From contig MEHQ01003762.1 in the NCBI GenBank assembly GCA_008828725.1, positions 1,190,331 to 1,254,330 of the forward strand: a DNA stretch of 64,000 nt, written 5' to 3'. The DNA is from Saccharina japonica. Its lineage: Eukaryota > Sar > Phaeophyceae > Laminariales > Laminariaceae. A program made the position numbers and the translations under genes. The notes beneath the pieces are model-generated. The model was not told where the DNA came from and did not search any database. It worked only from the letters and a program-made list of their open reading frames with translations. Positions 54,201-64,000 of this stretch are shown here, in pieces; positions within the stretch are counted from its first letter, which is position 1; every line of letters begins with the position of its first letter.

Positions 54201-57200
54201 GTTACATGTTGGAGCGATTTCATAAGATGCTTCCCACACCTGACATAACACATACACCCCATCCTCTTCTAGAAAGGCCGTCATAGAGATATCCGATACT
54301 GTCAACTTGACGCGTTAAGCAATGTGCGCTGAAGCATCTGACCGGGGCGTACTACGAAGTGTAACGAATAACAGGACTACGGTGGGGTTATCGCGTTTCA
54401 ACCGACCGGCTCTTCCGACAGACACAATGTGGTCTGCGCCGTGCATGCAATGCATTGGGCGCGTTACGAGTAGCGATTAGGCTTTCCCCAAAGCTTCATT
54501 GCTAGCTATCGATCACGATTCGCAAACAGGTGTAAGCTCGAAACCCTTTCAATATGTTATGGAGATGGGTGCACACCGCCCCGATGGAGGGCTGGGTATT
54601 CCTGGTGCCTAATCGCCATTTCTACGTTTCGCTCCTCGAGCACATGCATTGGTGTTGGTGCGAATCAAATTGCATATAAACACTATCGAAGAACCCGTGG
54701 GTTACCTACTAGACCACCGGGATACGAACGTTCGTCTTATCGAACTTAAACGACTTGAAAAAAAGTGATGCTGTCTGCATTTTAGCTATCGCAAAAGAGT
54801 ATGTGGCGTTCCAGCGCTAAGAGGGTTAATCGGGATATTTAGCATGGAAGGGAGCAAAGTTGAAAGACATGGGATGGCCCCACGTGGGCCACATTCCGGC
54901 ATATACTGAAATAAGGCGAATTCACGTGGGGGAGGAATATGATCGCCGACGAAAGGCTGTGGTATGATGGCAATGAGCGTATGTTGGAAAATGAAGATGG
55001 ACGATTATTCGCACTTGTAAACCAACACCCATTTATCTAAAGCAAGCCATGCAACATAATCCTTGTACACAGGTTACTAAGTTACCGTGAAATTGGAATT
55101 GTGCGCCGGTTTATTATGTGTATCTTCTCGAGTGCATTGAAAATACCAACTAATCTTCGGAACTTCACAGAATAAGACGCACTGATTCATACTCGGAACA
55201 CCGCATTTATCTAACTATTGCTGATCACGGTTTTTCACACCCAAGGTGCTACGATGAGCACGGTAGAAATTTTGTTTGAACCCAAATTCACTGTTGATCA
55301 GAAGGGTACCTTCGGAAGATAGGTTGAAACACGCAGTTTTGGATTCAAATCAAACCTTTGTCGCTGCGGCGATCTATTGTCCGTAGCCCCAATCGAAAAG
55401 ATAGACATTTGTTTGTTATTTTTGTACTAATCTCGGGCACTACTTAGGTGACAATATATTGCCGGGTCAAACACTTAAAATAGGTTCACGGGAACTGAGC
55501 GGCAAGGGGAAGAGGCACACAAGTCATGGCTATGGGAAGCAGCAGATAATTGCCACAAACTACAGCTTTATGGTATGTTTTAAACTGCTAACCCTTCAGA
55601 TCTGATAGTTGACGATTTATAACGACAGGCATGTGTCGATTCAAAATGAGTATAAGCTTGAGCAGTGCATGAACGGCCTGAGCTGTTTTAGCCTCAGGTG
55701 TTATCGTCCACGATAGGAAGGGGCGAACATAATATGATACAAACGTGAACATAATACGATAGAAACGTGTGACAGCGTTTGGCGAAGAAACACAGTAAAT
55801 CAATTTCGGACAAATACACACTGGCTCCAGAGCAACGTGCGCTTTCCGCGCCTGAGAAACAATTATGAAATAAAAGAGCTTAGCAAACGGTGTAATCTGC
55901 TTCTATGTGCGCCAGACGATGAAGAACCCAATAGGGCCGGTTATGAACGATAAATAGTATTACGACCTACAGAGCCTGGATTAAATGCACTAATATGAGT
56001 TTCAAACAACGCTATCGCGATCGATCAACCGAACTGAGTGGTGCTGTCGGTATGCCGACAGCGGCCAATGTCATGGGTGTTTTTGGCAGAACGTACTCGG
56101 TGTATGGGCGTCAGCAAACGTGCTGGCAGCTGGGATGAACATAGCCAAACCAGAAGTGCAGCGAATGCTGACCCCGTGATCATAATACCGAAAACATTAA
56201 TAGTTCACACAATAAGAAGTATAATCGATTCAGTCAGTAGCGCTGATATTGAGATATACCTTTCAATGTAATAAATATCAGGAATACGCGTCGGCTGTGG
56301 AGTTTGTTTACCATTGCCAATCACATAACACAGCCAGTCAATATAAAACGTAGATGTACCACATTATTATTTTTAGAATGATGGTGATTGTATGGGTCGT
56401 CGGCTCAACGTACACGAGCAGTTTCAACGCGTCAGGAGACACAGGTAAAGTCGACAGAATTTCGAACCCGACCTTGCAAATGATTAAACAGTATGTTCCC
56501 CAGGCATTGGGTAGGCAACGATATGTGTGCGTCCATGTATATCGCGATGTACGGGTATGAGACGCAAGGGAATATGCGTCGAGTTGAGACCCCGTAGAGT
56601 CGTCGAGTTCTGCCTTTGTAGGATCGCACTGCCTACTCTATACAAAACGGTTCTATTCCGGGGGACCATAGTAAACATTAGTAAATAGGACCACATATTG
56701 TTAGTAAAAAAAAGTAAATATGTGGGCTTTAGTATTCACGGTAGGTCCTATTTACTATGGCCCTCCGTAATAGTCAAGGAAAAACGATCGGCATTGACAG
56801 CCGCTGTCGTATATATGTCGTACATGATTTATGTCACTTACAGTCACGTGTTCTTAACATAAACACGCTCTAAGCGTTCCACCCTTGGTAAAATAGACTC
56901 CAAGAGAAGGTTTTATATACCAATAAAACTATCAAGCACGAACGGTAATAACACCTGGTATACGCCGTGGAGGGCGTTATGACGTCGCAGCTATACGATA
57001 CGCCCGAGGGCACTTGCGATGTAACCGGGGATTATTCTGGCAACAAAATGCTTGATCTGTATCCCTGCGGCGCCATACAAATGAGCCCCAAGTTGTGTCA
57101 CGGTGTGTTGTTTGCGTACGGTGCGGTGCTGTGCGGTGCGTCTTTTGCCGAAGCGACCCACATTGCATGGTTTGTCCTTTCAACCAATCGCACCGCACTG

Positions 57201-60200
57201 CACCGTATTCGTAGTTTCACATAAATAGTCATCCGCACCGCACCGCACTGTACTGTGCAAGAAGCTAAAATCGGCCTCGAACGGCAATAAGGGCCCGTCC
57301 CACCGCAGCGCTCTGAAGCGAAAACCAAACCCAAAACCAAGCGCGAAGATGCAATAGAAAGATACGCTTCCTGTTATTGTCGAAATAGTTAAAGTGATAT
57401 CCCTGAGACCGTGATTGTTTTGTTTTGCTTTCATGTTTTGTTTACTGTAATCGAAACTGAAGAACGAACAGTCCAGCGATAAGTGAGATCGTGGCGACGT
57501 AACGAACGCCCTGTAGACTGGACTGCCAGAAGACAAATATCAGACAATGATCGAAAACACGCAGCTGGTGCCAGCCAATGCCGTGTTCAACGCCGCAGAG
57601 AACAACATGGCTCACGGAGCCGTCGTAGTCGAATTGCGTGCTGTAGTACATGTAAATAACCTCTGCTGTGGCAAGCAGTGATTGTTTTCAGCATCAACCG
57701 TACTTCATCCTGCGCATATCTCGCGCTTCAGACAACGGGGGGCATTTCAGCAGCAAAGCATGGCCTGCACGTCATTATTTTGTTTTTCCAGGTCTAGGCG
57801 CCGCCCTTGCCGCAGCTAAGTTGTATATCACTGCTGGTGCTCCACCTTGACCGTTGGCTGCTTTTCACATGTGTTATTCGCTCTTGTTTTTCACAATTAT
57901 CTTCGTTTTTCTCGGCAAAAGAGAGGTCTCTTAGTTTTTCGCATTTGTTTAAAGACTTTGCTGTCTCCCGTATGGACGCGCCCTGACGATTGCGAGAAGG
58001 TATTAGGGTCCCTAAACATGGCCACCGTCCGGCTACGGCGCGTCTTGGTTTTCGCCAATCTTTACGCAAACGAACCGCAGCGCACGTTTTCGAACCGCAC
58101 GCACGACACGGCATCAGGACACACAGCGTAGGCACGAAAGTCAGCAATCGAAATCTGCACCGCACTGCAGTGGAGGAGACACGTGCTGTGGTAGGGGTAG
58201 TACCTAAGGTCTCTGGGCCTCCCCTCACGAGAAACCCCACATCTAACGAAAAACTGACGTTCAGGAAATGTATATACCAGCCGAATACTCCAACAATCCT
58301 TCCTGGCAGGTGATAACGATACATATTGTGCAGCTGAATTGGCAGGAACTCCGTCCGTCAGAGGATGTTTCGGCCAAACGATGCCACAGTATCTTCTGTA
58401 CACCTCTATCGTAGGACGCGGGAGGATTCTGCAAAAAGGAAAGCCGCACCTCGGTTCGGTACTGCACCCTAAACAACAGATACGAAAAGTAGAAGTATCT
58501 CTCTTGTATACGTCATCGTTTTGAAGTTTGAGTTTTGTTTCGTTGTCTGTGGTCATGGAGGATGGCCATAACTGGGTTTAGACTGTAAGATGCATCGCCA
58601 CTGCAACACACGTACACGCAACTGTGTAGGTCGATGATACCGTTCTTCTGTATGCCAGTCAAAGCCCTTGTGTTAACTGTTACCCGATCTGGCAACGGCA
58701 TATTTTGTGTTTCTTAATTGACTTGCAAGCTTGACCCTAGCGCATATACCCCAATACTTGAAAATCGGGGATATTGTCTGTGTGCCCGTGGCGAGTTTCG
58801 CTCTTAGTTTGTAGGAAGGGGTGTTTAGACCGGACAGCTTGTTTTTTACTGGCACGAGGTATGCTTCGAGGGTGGCGTTTACCAGCATCAATATGCCGAT
58901 GATGTGTAGACAGTATCTTGGATCCACCGCAGCGTCAAGGCCAGCAGTGGCGCGTCACGACGGATATACCTATGACGGATATACCTATGGCGCAGATGTA
59001 GCGGGCCACAACTATACATGTCCAATGGACACCGCATCAATCAAAGTTTTGTAGTATTTAATACTGAACGTTTTAGATGCGGAGTGTCCTGTGATGAAGT
59101 ATGGGGGTGAGAAAATATGAATACCGAATAATAGTTAGGGAAATAAGTTTCACCCGTCGGGGCCACCATAAACTGATGAAGACCAACGCCGAACTCGGTG
59201 CCACGAACACGCAACAAGAATGCAAACACCATGCGCGCTATACTCAGCCAAGCAGTACCTGAAGGATTGTTTCACTCTAGATCAAAATGCACGGTACTAG
59301 AATTTGCCAACCCGCCTTCCACGGCCGCGAAAGTCTCGGCGATATTTCAACGGAACAAGACCGACTAAACTCGCGAATCCAGTTGTAGTACACACATCTC
59401 ACAAAAGAAAGGGTTGCACACCATACCGTATTAGACAGTACAAATGTGCAGCATATAATGTACAGCGAATCGCTTACTTACAGGGACTTGCTCATGGGAG
59501 TGGCAATGCGCCCAGGTACTACGCCAGCAATCACAAAGTTCACATTATACTTTGAAGGGCGGTGAATACATACTCGTGATTATATTGGCCCGCGGGAGCC
59601 GATAATGTGGTCACTGGGGTTATACGTCATAACGATCGGTTGACCCTTGTTGTTTCATCTTCCGGTATGTCGCCCAGTACTTGTTATACCATATGATAAC
59701 ACGTGCGTCGAAGGAACGGCCAGAGAAAAGACTACCATTCCCCCGTGCTCCGTCTTTGGTTTATCGAATATTACGAAATCACCGATCCCCTGCAAGCTAC
59801 GGTTATACTACTGCTGTATTCGTACTCCATGTGCCATGTGTCAACCACCGCATTCAGCCTGGACAGTATCGCCCCAGCGGCGGTGCGACATATGACGCAG
59901 TCACAGCGTTACACATAGGGGATGCTGGTAGAAAACACCTAGAATTTAAGACATCATTTGTGCGCAATATTGGGTTGACATTGGCCCTTTGGGTATTGAC
60001 TGGGTTTTGTTTTGCTGAACATTACCAGGTATGGAGGGAGGACACGTCAAAGAGGACGGGAAAGGATAACGAGGAGCCCCTCGACGAAGGTTACGCTTAC
60101 CTAGCGTCGGGGTTCCATGATGACAAGGGCTACTACAGTAGTTTGTCCACTTGTTTGTTTGTGCGATACTTTCGGAAGGACAACCGATGAATTTAGGGCT

Positions 60201-61149
60201 GTTAATGTGTTGGTGTCGATCCTAACATGTGGTATATCTAAAAGACGGCAAATATACCGGACACAGTTAAATACTTCAATAAACATAAGGGTGTTTACTA
60301 ATGCTACAGAAAAAACATTATATTTTAAACCGCTATCATTTCTGCGGCCTCTCTTTCCTCCGTCTAGGATAGCCGATGGGACAGACTAAAGGTAGAAGGT
60401 AGACTCGAGCGGGGCTGCCAGAAGGGGTTACATCCAATGTCCGAAGTCGGTGCCACTGACCCTGCGACAAGCAGTGGAATACTTGCTCACTGACCACAGG
60501 GTTAGCATATTAATAATATACAAATTAATACCTGGAATATTGTACTTCTACGCCTTCCACTACCGCCAAGAACTTCCTGCACAGATTAGAAGAGATCAGG
60601 ACCTACTCACTCCGTGAATCCGGCTCTCATATTGTACTTACAATACTAATGTATTAGCCCCTAGAGAGCCGGGAGCTCATGACGACGGGTTCGAAACCGC
60701 GCTGAATAAAGCACAACTTACAGTGCACCGTCTGCTTAAGGGTGCCTTCTTGTGGAATTGAGAACTAGACACTTTGCCCTGCGACATTATAACTCTTGTC
60801 TCGTGGGCGCCGGCTATGTGTTGAAAGGACAGACGCGACATATCGTCCTTGAGTGATTTATCCCCCAGGTGAATTGCTCAAGTACGTTTCGCGCCAATAG
60901 TAGATCCGTCGCGCGACGAAACGCCTCAAGTAAAAAAATTACATGCCTTTGTGCTTTCATCACATATGGCTATGTCGTTTCTTTACTGCAAACACATAAT
61001 ACTAGGTATTATAGTAGTCATATACACGTCATCGCAAGCGATGCACGATAGTCACGCTTCCTCACCTGCATCTCCCGAAGCCGAGTTGTGTGCGAACAAG
61101 GCGTAACCGTCGATACCGATCTTTGAACCGAACGTCACGAAAACGGCAC
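44233..61149 (-). CDS. Gene B: Pmp-type beta-helix protein with EGF-like segment and polytopic membrane domain (5' incomplete)
   Basis: Exons recognised on the minus strand: 61066-61149, 54020-54298, 52386-52703, 47292-47485, 46560-46851, 46003-46304 and 44233-45291. From 52703 downstream the joins are in frame and motif-consistent. The N-terminal exons encode Pmp-like right-handed beta-helix repeats (GGAI/GGAV and F..N.A motifs). A Cys-rich segment then ends in GYTGPYCAVC, and about eight to nine transmembrane helices follow, with a short Arg/Ser-rich tail. Such proteins in brown algae, diatoms and oomycetes are predicted surface or ion-channel-like proteins; the function is not established. 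Membership of the 61-kb exon, and whether exons between 54 and 61 kb are missing, is uncertain. The start codon was not found. Confidence 0.72.
46003..46304 (-). CDS. Gene B exon: end of EGF-like motif and first transmembrane helix
   Basis: 302 bp, starting at GCTCCAG in phase 1 and ending at GTATAC in phase 0. The junction completes the Tyr of GYTGPYCAVC. It continues with two more Cys pairs (SCRECS), a transmembrane helix (VGLSVAMGLAVVLCAGGLL), and the amphipathic RAIKTVVTVWQIISQ. Part of the exon is visible only after splicing. Confidence 0.88.
46560..46851 (-). CDS. Gene B exon: Cys-rich / GYFRTSNQS segment
   Basis: 292 bp between TTGAACAG (phase 0) and the GTGAGA donor (phase 1). It contains CLSCFDEVCSRC, GYFRTSNQS, LQCYRKNACKGG and YCASGYTGP, the conserved Cys framework that links the beta-helix to the membrane domain in this family. 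Confidence 0.87.
47292..47485 (-). CDS. Gene B exon: last beta-helix repeat, GC donor
   Basis: 194 bp from TTTTGACAG (phase 1). It reads TSGGAIFHAG, FVANVASVEGPAI, LSNVSFTENTYFC and ends IDKKE. The best phase-0 donor is AG|GCAAGG, a GC-AG intron, which joins to the DKFCLSC start of the next exon. No equally good GT donor is in phase. Confidence 0.75.
48126..48404 (+). CDS. Hypothetical 92-residue ORF, unidentified
   Basis: An ATG-initiated plus-strand ORF inside the gene B intron, on the opposite strand. Composition is balanced (VFEDLPPDEFETLIFCSC...). There is no recognised domain, repeat or neighbour, and it may be chance. The remaining intron sequence (47.5-49.6 kb) shows nothing else I can name. 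Confidence 0.2.
   Translation: MDAKRVYSHVFEDLPPDEFETLIFCSCSNVGDPVVGPLKIRSQTKLNNFVFAPITPIYPVVASLRSVYTIYDECHVVSHPRAFLCIPGTWNE
49687..50040 (+). mobile_element. tRNA-derived SINE containing a telomere-like insert
   Basis: Plus-strand copy of the 31-kb SINE. The head at 49689-49762 has an A box (TAGTCTAGTGG) and B box (GAGTTCAATCTC). The body has ATTCGACGCGAGTCGACTAG and CTTCTCGCGATAAA, and the tail is AAAAAACAAAACAAAATAAAAC. Between body landmarks lie four CCCTAA units. It is inside the 4.9-kb gene B intron on the opposite strand. Confidence 0.8.
49892..49916 (+). repeat. Interstitial telomere-like (CCCTAA)4
   Basis: Four consecutive CCCTAA units in a SINE body, where the sister copy has a C-rich stretch instead. 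Two-unit TTAGGG runs also occur near 14199 and 38924. Confidence 0.85.
50621..50896. mobile_element. Foldback/MITE-like inverted repeat, 276 bp
   Basis: Arms 50621-50740 and ~50775-50896 are inverted copies at roughly 80% identity, beginning CCA(A)ATGTCC.CGCC and sharing TTTGGCACACG.GTTTTATG and CGCCCTA.. . No clear target duplication was seen. It lies in the large gene B intron. Confidence 0.75.
52386..52703 (-). CDS. Gene B exon: Pmp-type beta-helix repeats
   Basis: 318 bp, phase 1 at both ends, TGTTGCAG acceptor and GTTAGT donor. It has three repeats with GLGGAIVFQ, F.SNEASLGGAVYI and AADGGAVYLN, ending FRNNFAG. Splicing across the 4.9-kb intron to TSGGAIF rebuilds the expected F..N.A..GGA register. 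Confidence 0.88.
54020..54298 (-). CDS. Gene B exon: probable beta-helix/extracellular segment
   Basis: 279 bp, phase 1 at both ends, GTTGACAG acceptor and C|GTAAGG donor. It contains VSDISMTAF near the start and ITITGGKALRG near the end, both in keeping with beta-helix strands, and two Cys. The join to the next exon is in frame but not confirmed by a motif. Confidence 0.6.
54299..61065. other. Putative gene B intron or intergenic DNA
   Basis: Holds the 56.7-kb hairpin and opposed GGTGCGGTGC / GCACCGCACC words at 57118-57245. Minus-strand open segments at 57440-57660 and 58690-58927 include hydrophobic helices, but I could not place them in a gene. Confidence 0.4.
56660..56766. mobile_element. 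Short hairpin (MITE-like), ~107 bp
   Basis: Inverted arms: CCATAGTAAA..AATAGGACC on the left and GGTCCTATTTACTATGG on the right, with an inner CCACATATT / AAATATGTGG pair. The spacer is A-rich. Confidence 0.65.
61066..61149 (-). CDS. Gene B or neighbouring paralogue: single Pmp-repeat exon
   Basis: An 84-bp exon, phase 1 at both ends, CCTGCAG acceptor and GCAG|GTGAGG donor. Its 28 residues read (G)GAVFVTFG...YALFAHNSASGDAG, one clean Pmp repeat. It is either an upstream exon of gene B across a 6.8-kb intron or part of a paralogue. Confidence 0.65.
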
Positions 61150-64000
61150 CTGCAGGCACAGTATAAGGAACAATGCGTGGGAGGTTAAAAATATCCTTGA
61201 CAACTACGTCGGCGGTGCATGACGTCGCTCACAACAACGTAATATCGTTTATGGGCGAAATGCATAGACAGAGCTAGCGCCGAAAGTGTGATGGTCGGTA
61301 CCCACTTTAACCCACACTTTAACCCACGATCTGCAGGTGAAAAGAGCAACCAAGACCTGCTCCTGGAAACTTGAACATGAGGACGGCCGCCAAGCTAAAA
61401 TGGGAATACCGCATGCCTTTTAGAAGTCCTGTCTGCATGGACGACGAGTAACATATTATAGGACCCGATGATTGACAACGTCATAGATCGGTCAGCGTGT
61501 ATGGTAGAAACGGGTACGGGACGGTGCATAGGGGTTAGTGTGCTCGGGCGCATTGTCGCGCAGGTAATATCACCGAACCCAGTTTCGTCAGAAAAGAGGA
61601 TATCACAACTCAAGTGGCGTATGGAGTAACATTAAAACCGGATTGTTGATCAGGTCAAGAAACTTTCACGATGATGTGCCAAGGACCTGGGCCTTGCCTG
61701 GTGCCGGTCAAATAATTGATAATCCTGTAGACGAAACGTGGGTAGGTCCAAGGCAAGCCATAACAGCTGGATATCAGGTAACGCATGGATACCGGGATAA
61801 ACCACCTTGGTTAACTGCAGTCAAACGGTTATTCCCACAGCTAAATACGGTACGGTGTGCACCGTGCGTTTAGTACATAGGTTGTGACATGTGTGCGGAC
61901 TTGGCGCTTCCCAACGGTTCGATGCTGGAGAAAGACCATAATGCATCCACTGGACTAAGCTCATCATTGATTGGGTGCTTTCGAGTGGCGGATCTCGGCC
62001 GTCTCGGCAGGGAAGTCACTGGTGCTACTCGTACTGTAGAGCGGTCGCACGTAAGTCCTTTATGTACAGCTAATGACTGCCAATGGACCAGGAAACTACC
62101 ATATATTAGGGCAGGCTGAAGTCTTTAACCCTTTAAGTTTCCCGATATGAATATAGTTGATATATATGTTTGCTACTCTGCGACAACGCCATATGTTTGC
62201 GGCGTATTCTGAGTGAGGTACGGAGCCCCTCGTCCAAGTGGTGTAAACACGGTAGTGAAAATAATGGAATCATACGTCCTTCCCGTATTACCAGTCGGCG
62301 CGATACCCGTGTTGTGTGATCGCAATTGTCCACGTTTCGGCCATCGAGAAAATTAATTGATGTTAGTGCGTATCGCATCGCACGTACTAATGATCGAAAA
62401 CCGGTTCGGAAATGAGGTTCGCACAATGGATATACATGTAAGTCAAATATACAAGGCCAACCGGCAAACGAAGTAGCACAAAGCCACACAAAACCGACAC
62501 TTGTACCACGAAAATCGCTTACCGCTAACCAGAGCTGGATTCGCGCACTGTCTGCGACGATAACTAACCGGGGTTAGAAACCGACATGCAGCATGACATG
62601 CCAGTCTTCGATAAATCATGACTGTCACATCCAGAACGTGAACGTCGCTCATAGTGAGAGTTTTGTGTTCTACTGCATTGCTGTGTTCCGTTTGCGACCT
62701 GACGCCAAGGGAGCAGCATGGCTGAGGAAATTGAGAACAATGTGCTTCCTCACCTTTTGCGTTGCTTACCAGAGACGATATTTGTGTGTTAAAATATATT
62801 ACCATGACAAACGAAACTAATCCACATACGTAATCTCGTCTCCCATCCACTTGTACGACGTGCATGTCTTGAGCACTGGGTGCCCTAGTGTAATCGAAGC
62901 ACGCACTTCCGAATACCCGCACAAGGGAACTATTCAACACTCAGTATATCAGGCATATGAACGATGCACATTAGTATGGAAAATCGGCAATAGCACGCGA
63001 CGAAGGGAGCCGACCGAAGGTGATACTCGTACTGCCCCCCGGAACTGTTTAGCACATTCGAGGCGCAGGTAAATACTAACACAGCCAGCAGGGAACCTTG
63101 AGCAAGACCGATTCAACAGGAGTGTCGGGTGCAGTCATTCCTGGTGTCATTTCATATCTGCACCTCGCTTGCTTTGGCAGTGTAAATATGACGAACGCGT
63201 CAAGCATATTCGGATAATACCGCTGGCGCCAAGGACTCGCGCAGCTTACTTTTCGTGATTGTCGCTACCTTGTGTTGGTCGGGGGATTCCGGTCGATCTG
63301 CGTGTTGGTTCAGCCGCCTCGAAGCTATAACCTCCGAATTTGTTTTAGCGTCGAACACAGTGTATGCACGAGTTTTTTGCCCTGGGCAGCGAGATGGAAA
63401 CTGTGGAGATCAATCATTAAACCGTGCACTCTTGACTAAACTGCGACAATTTGGTGTATTGTCTAAAAAATGCAGAAAACGGGTGCCGGAAAAATGCACC
63501 CTGAACCCGTGAAAACAAGACATATGGAGGGCACCGGCAATTACTTGCCCCTAGCTACAGGTGTAGTTATGATACATTTCTGAGAAGGTACAACCATTTA
63601 TTGCAACGATAACGGGGTGAATAAATCGCTTGACGTGTATCTAGTCTGGAGAAGCCGTTGATGATATCTACGACCAACTCTAACAGTAAGAGAAGGCCAC
63701 ATTTTATTGCAGCTAACTATTTGGTGGGAACGTTGTAGGAAAGGGGCTACTCCGCCCTCAACATGGATGGTGGATACTATTTTCAAAGTATTCCACATTA
63801 GCGCAGCTCTCCCCCATTTCAGTACATCAGTAGTTGACCTCCAATCCACGGTAGGTAAATTGTGAAGCATACCGGTTTGGTGCAGCCGCCGTGTTTGGTC
63901 AATGTATGTTCGGCCGTGAAATATATGTTGCTGTACGTTTTTTTAATCCTTCTCATCAGCACAGGTGAAACATCAGAAAATTCCCCAATCGACTTACCTC
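61150..64000. other. Right flank, unassigned
   Basis: No domain recognised. The last three bases could be the end of a minus-strand exon, because GAG|GTAAGT lies exactly at the window edge. Confidence 0.3.

Noticed and set aside
54690..54735. Minus-strand A-box-like GTGGTCTAGTAGG
   Set aside because: No matching B box or cloverleaf; at best a SINE head fragment.
57440..58930. Minus-strand open segments with hydrophobic helices (57440-57660, 58673-58927)
   Set aside because: They look partly protein-like, but I found no family motif and no splice chain linking them to gene B.
60620..60715. Possible tRNA gene with B box GGGTTCGAAACC
   Set aside because: No convincing A box at the right distance and no acceptor stem.
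1..64000. CRISPR arrays, operons and ribosome binding sites
   Set aside because: The gene structure is eukaryotic and intron-rich; no regularly spaced identical repeats with unique spacers were seen.

Overview
The window looks like nuclear DNA of a multicellular stramenopile, most likely a brown alga with a fairly large genome. The reasons are intron-rich genes with short exons and introns of 0.25-6.8 kb, two gene architectures typical of that group (a beta-propeller receptor kinase, and a right-handed beta-helix protein with a multi-spanning membrane domain), TTAGGG-type interstitial telomere repeats, and dense retroposons. The species assignment is inference; no rRNA or organelle marker is present.

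Left part, minus strand, 1.06-23.2 kb: one large gene (A), rebuilt from 12 exons joined by phase-0 introns. From the N-terminal side, six exons each encode one SBBP-type beta-propeller blade (five are exactly 168 bp; one is 144 bp). A 324-codon exon follows with a seventh blade, a Pro/Thr-rich stalk, one transmembrane helix and a cytoplasmic region. The end of that region plus the next exon look like the four-helix-bundle and brace module found before the kinase in MLKL-type proteins. Four exons then encode a complete tyrosine-kinase-like (TKL) kinase domain with an HGD instead of an HRD catalytic loop. The 5' end was not found. Its introns hold an ORF-intact LINE (5.07-9.2 kb), a 609-bp Mutator-like element with a perfect 9-bp target duplication, and two degenerate minisatellites.

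Middle, 23.2-44.2 kb: mostly gene-poor repeat country. It holds a decayed LINE reverse transcriptase of a second lineage (25.4-26.4 kb), two nearly identical copies of a ~530-bp poly(C)-tailed SINE-like element, tRNA-headed SINEs with (AAAAC)n tails, a ~178-bp-period degenerate satellite (34.0-35.2 kb), GA/poly-G-rich low complexity and a possible broken gene (38.9-40.7 kb).

Right part, minus strand, 44.2-61.1 kb or beyond: gene B, a large extracellular/membrane protein. Small phase-1 exons encode Pmp-type beta-helix repeats. They are followed by a Cys-rich EGF-like segment ending in a GYTGPYC-type motif and a polytopic C-terminal domain resembling TRP-like/Pmp-associated membrane domains. 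One intron appears to be GC-AG. The remaining DNA to 64 kb holds foldback elements and unassigned sequence.

The two strongest discoveries are the receptor kinase architecture of gene A (propeller, membrane helix, MLKL-like bundle, non-RD kinase) and a LINE/SINE partnership visible in one window: the intact LINE and the ~530-bp SINE share their last ~80 bp and a poly(C) tail.
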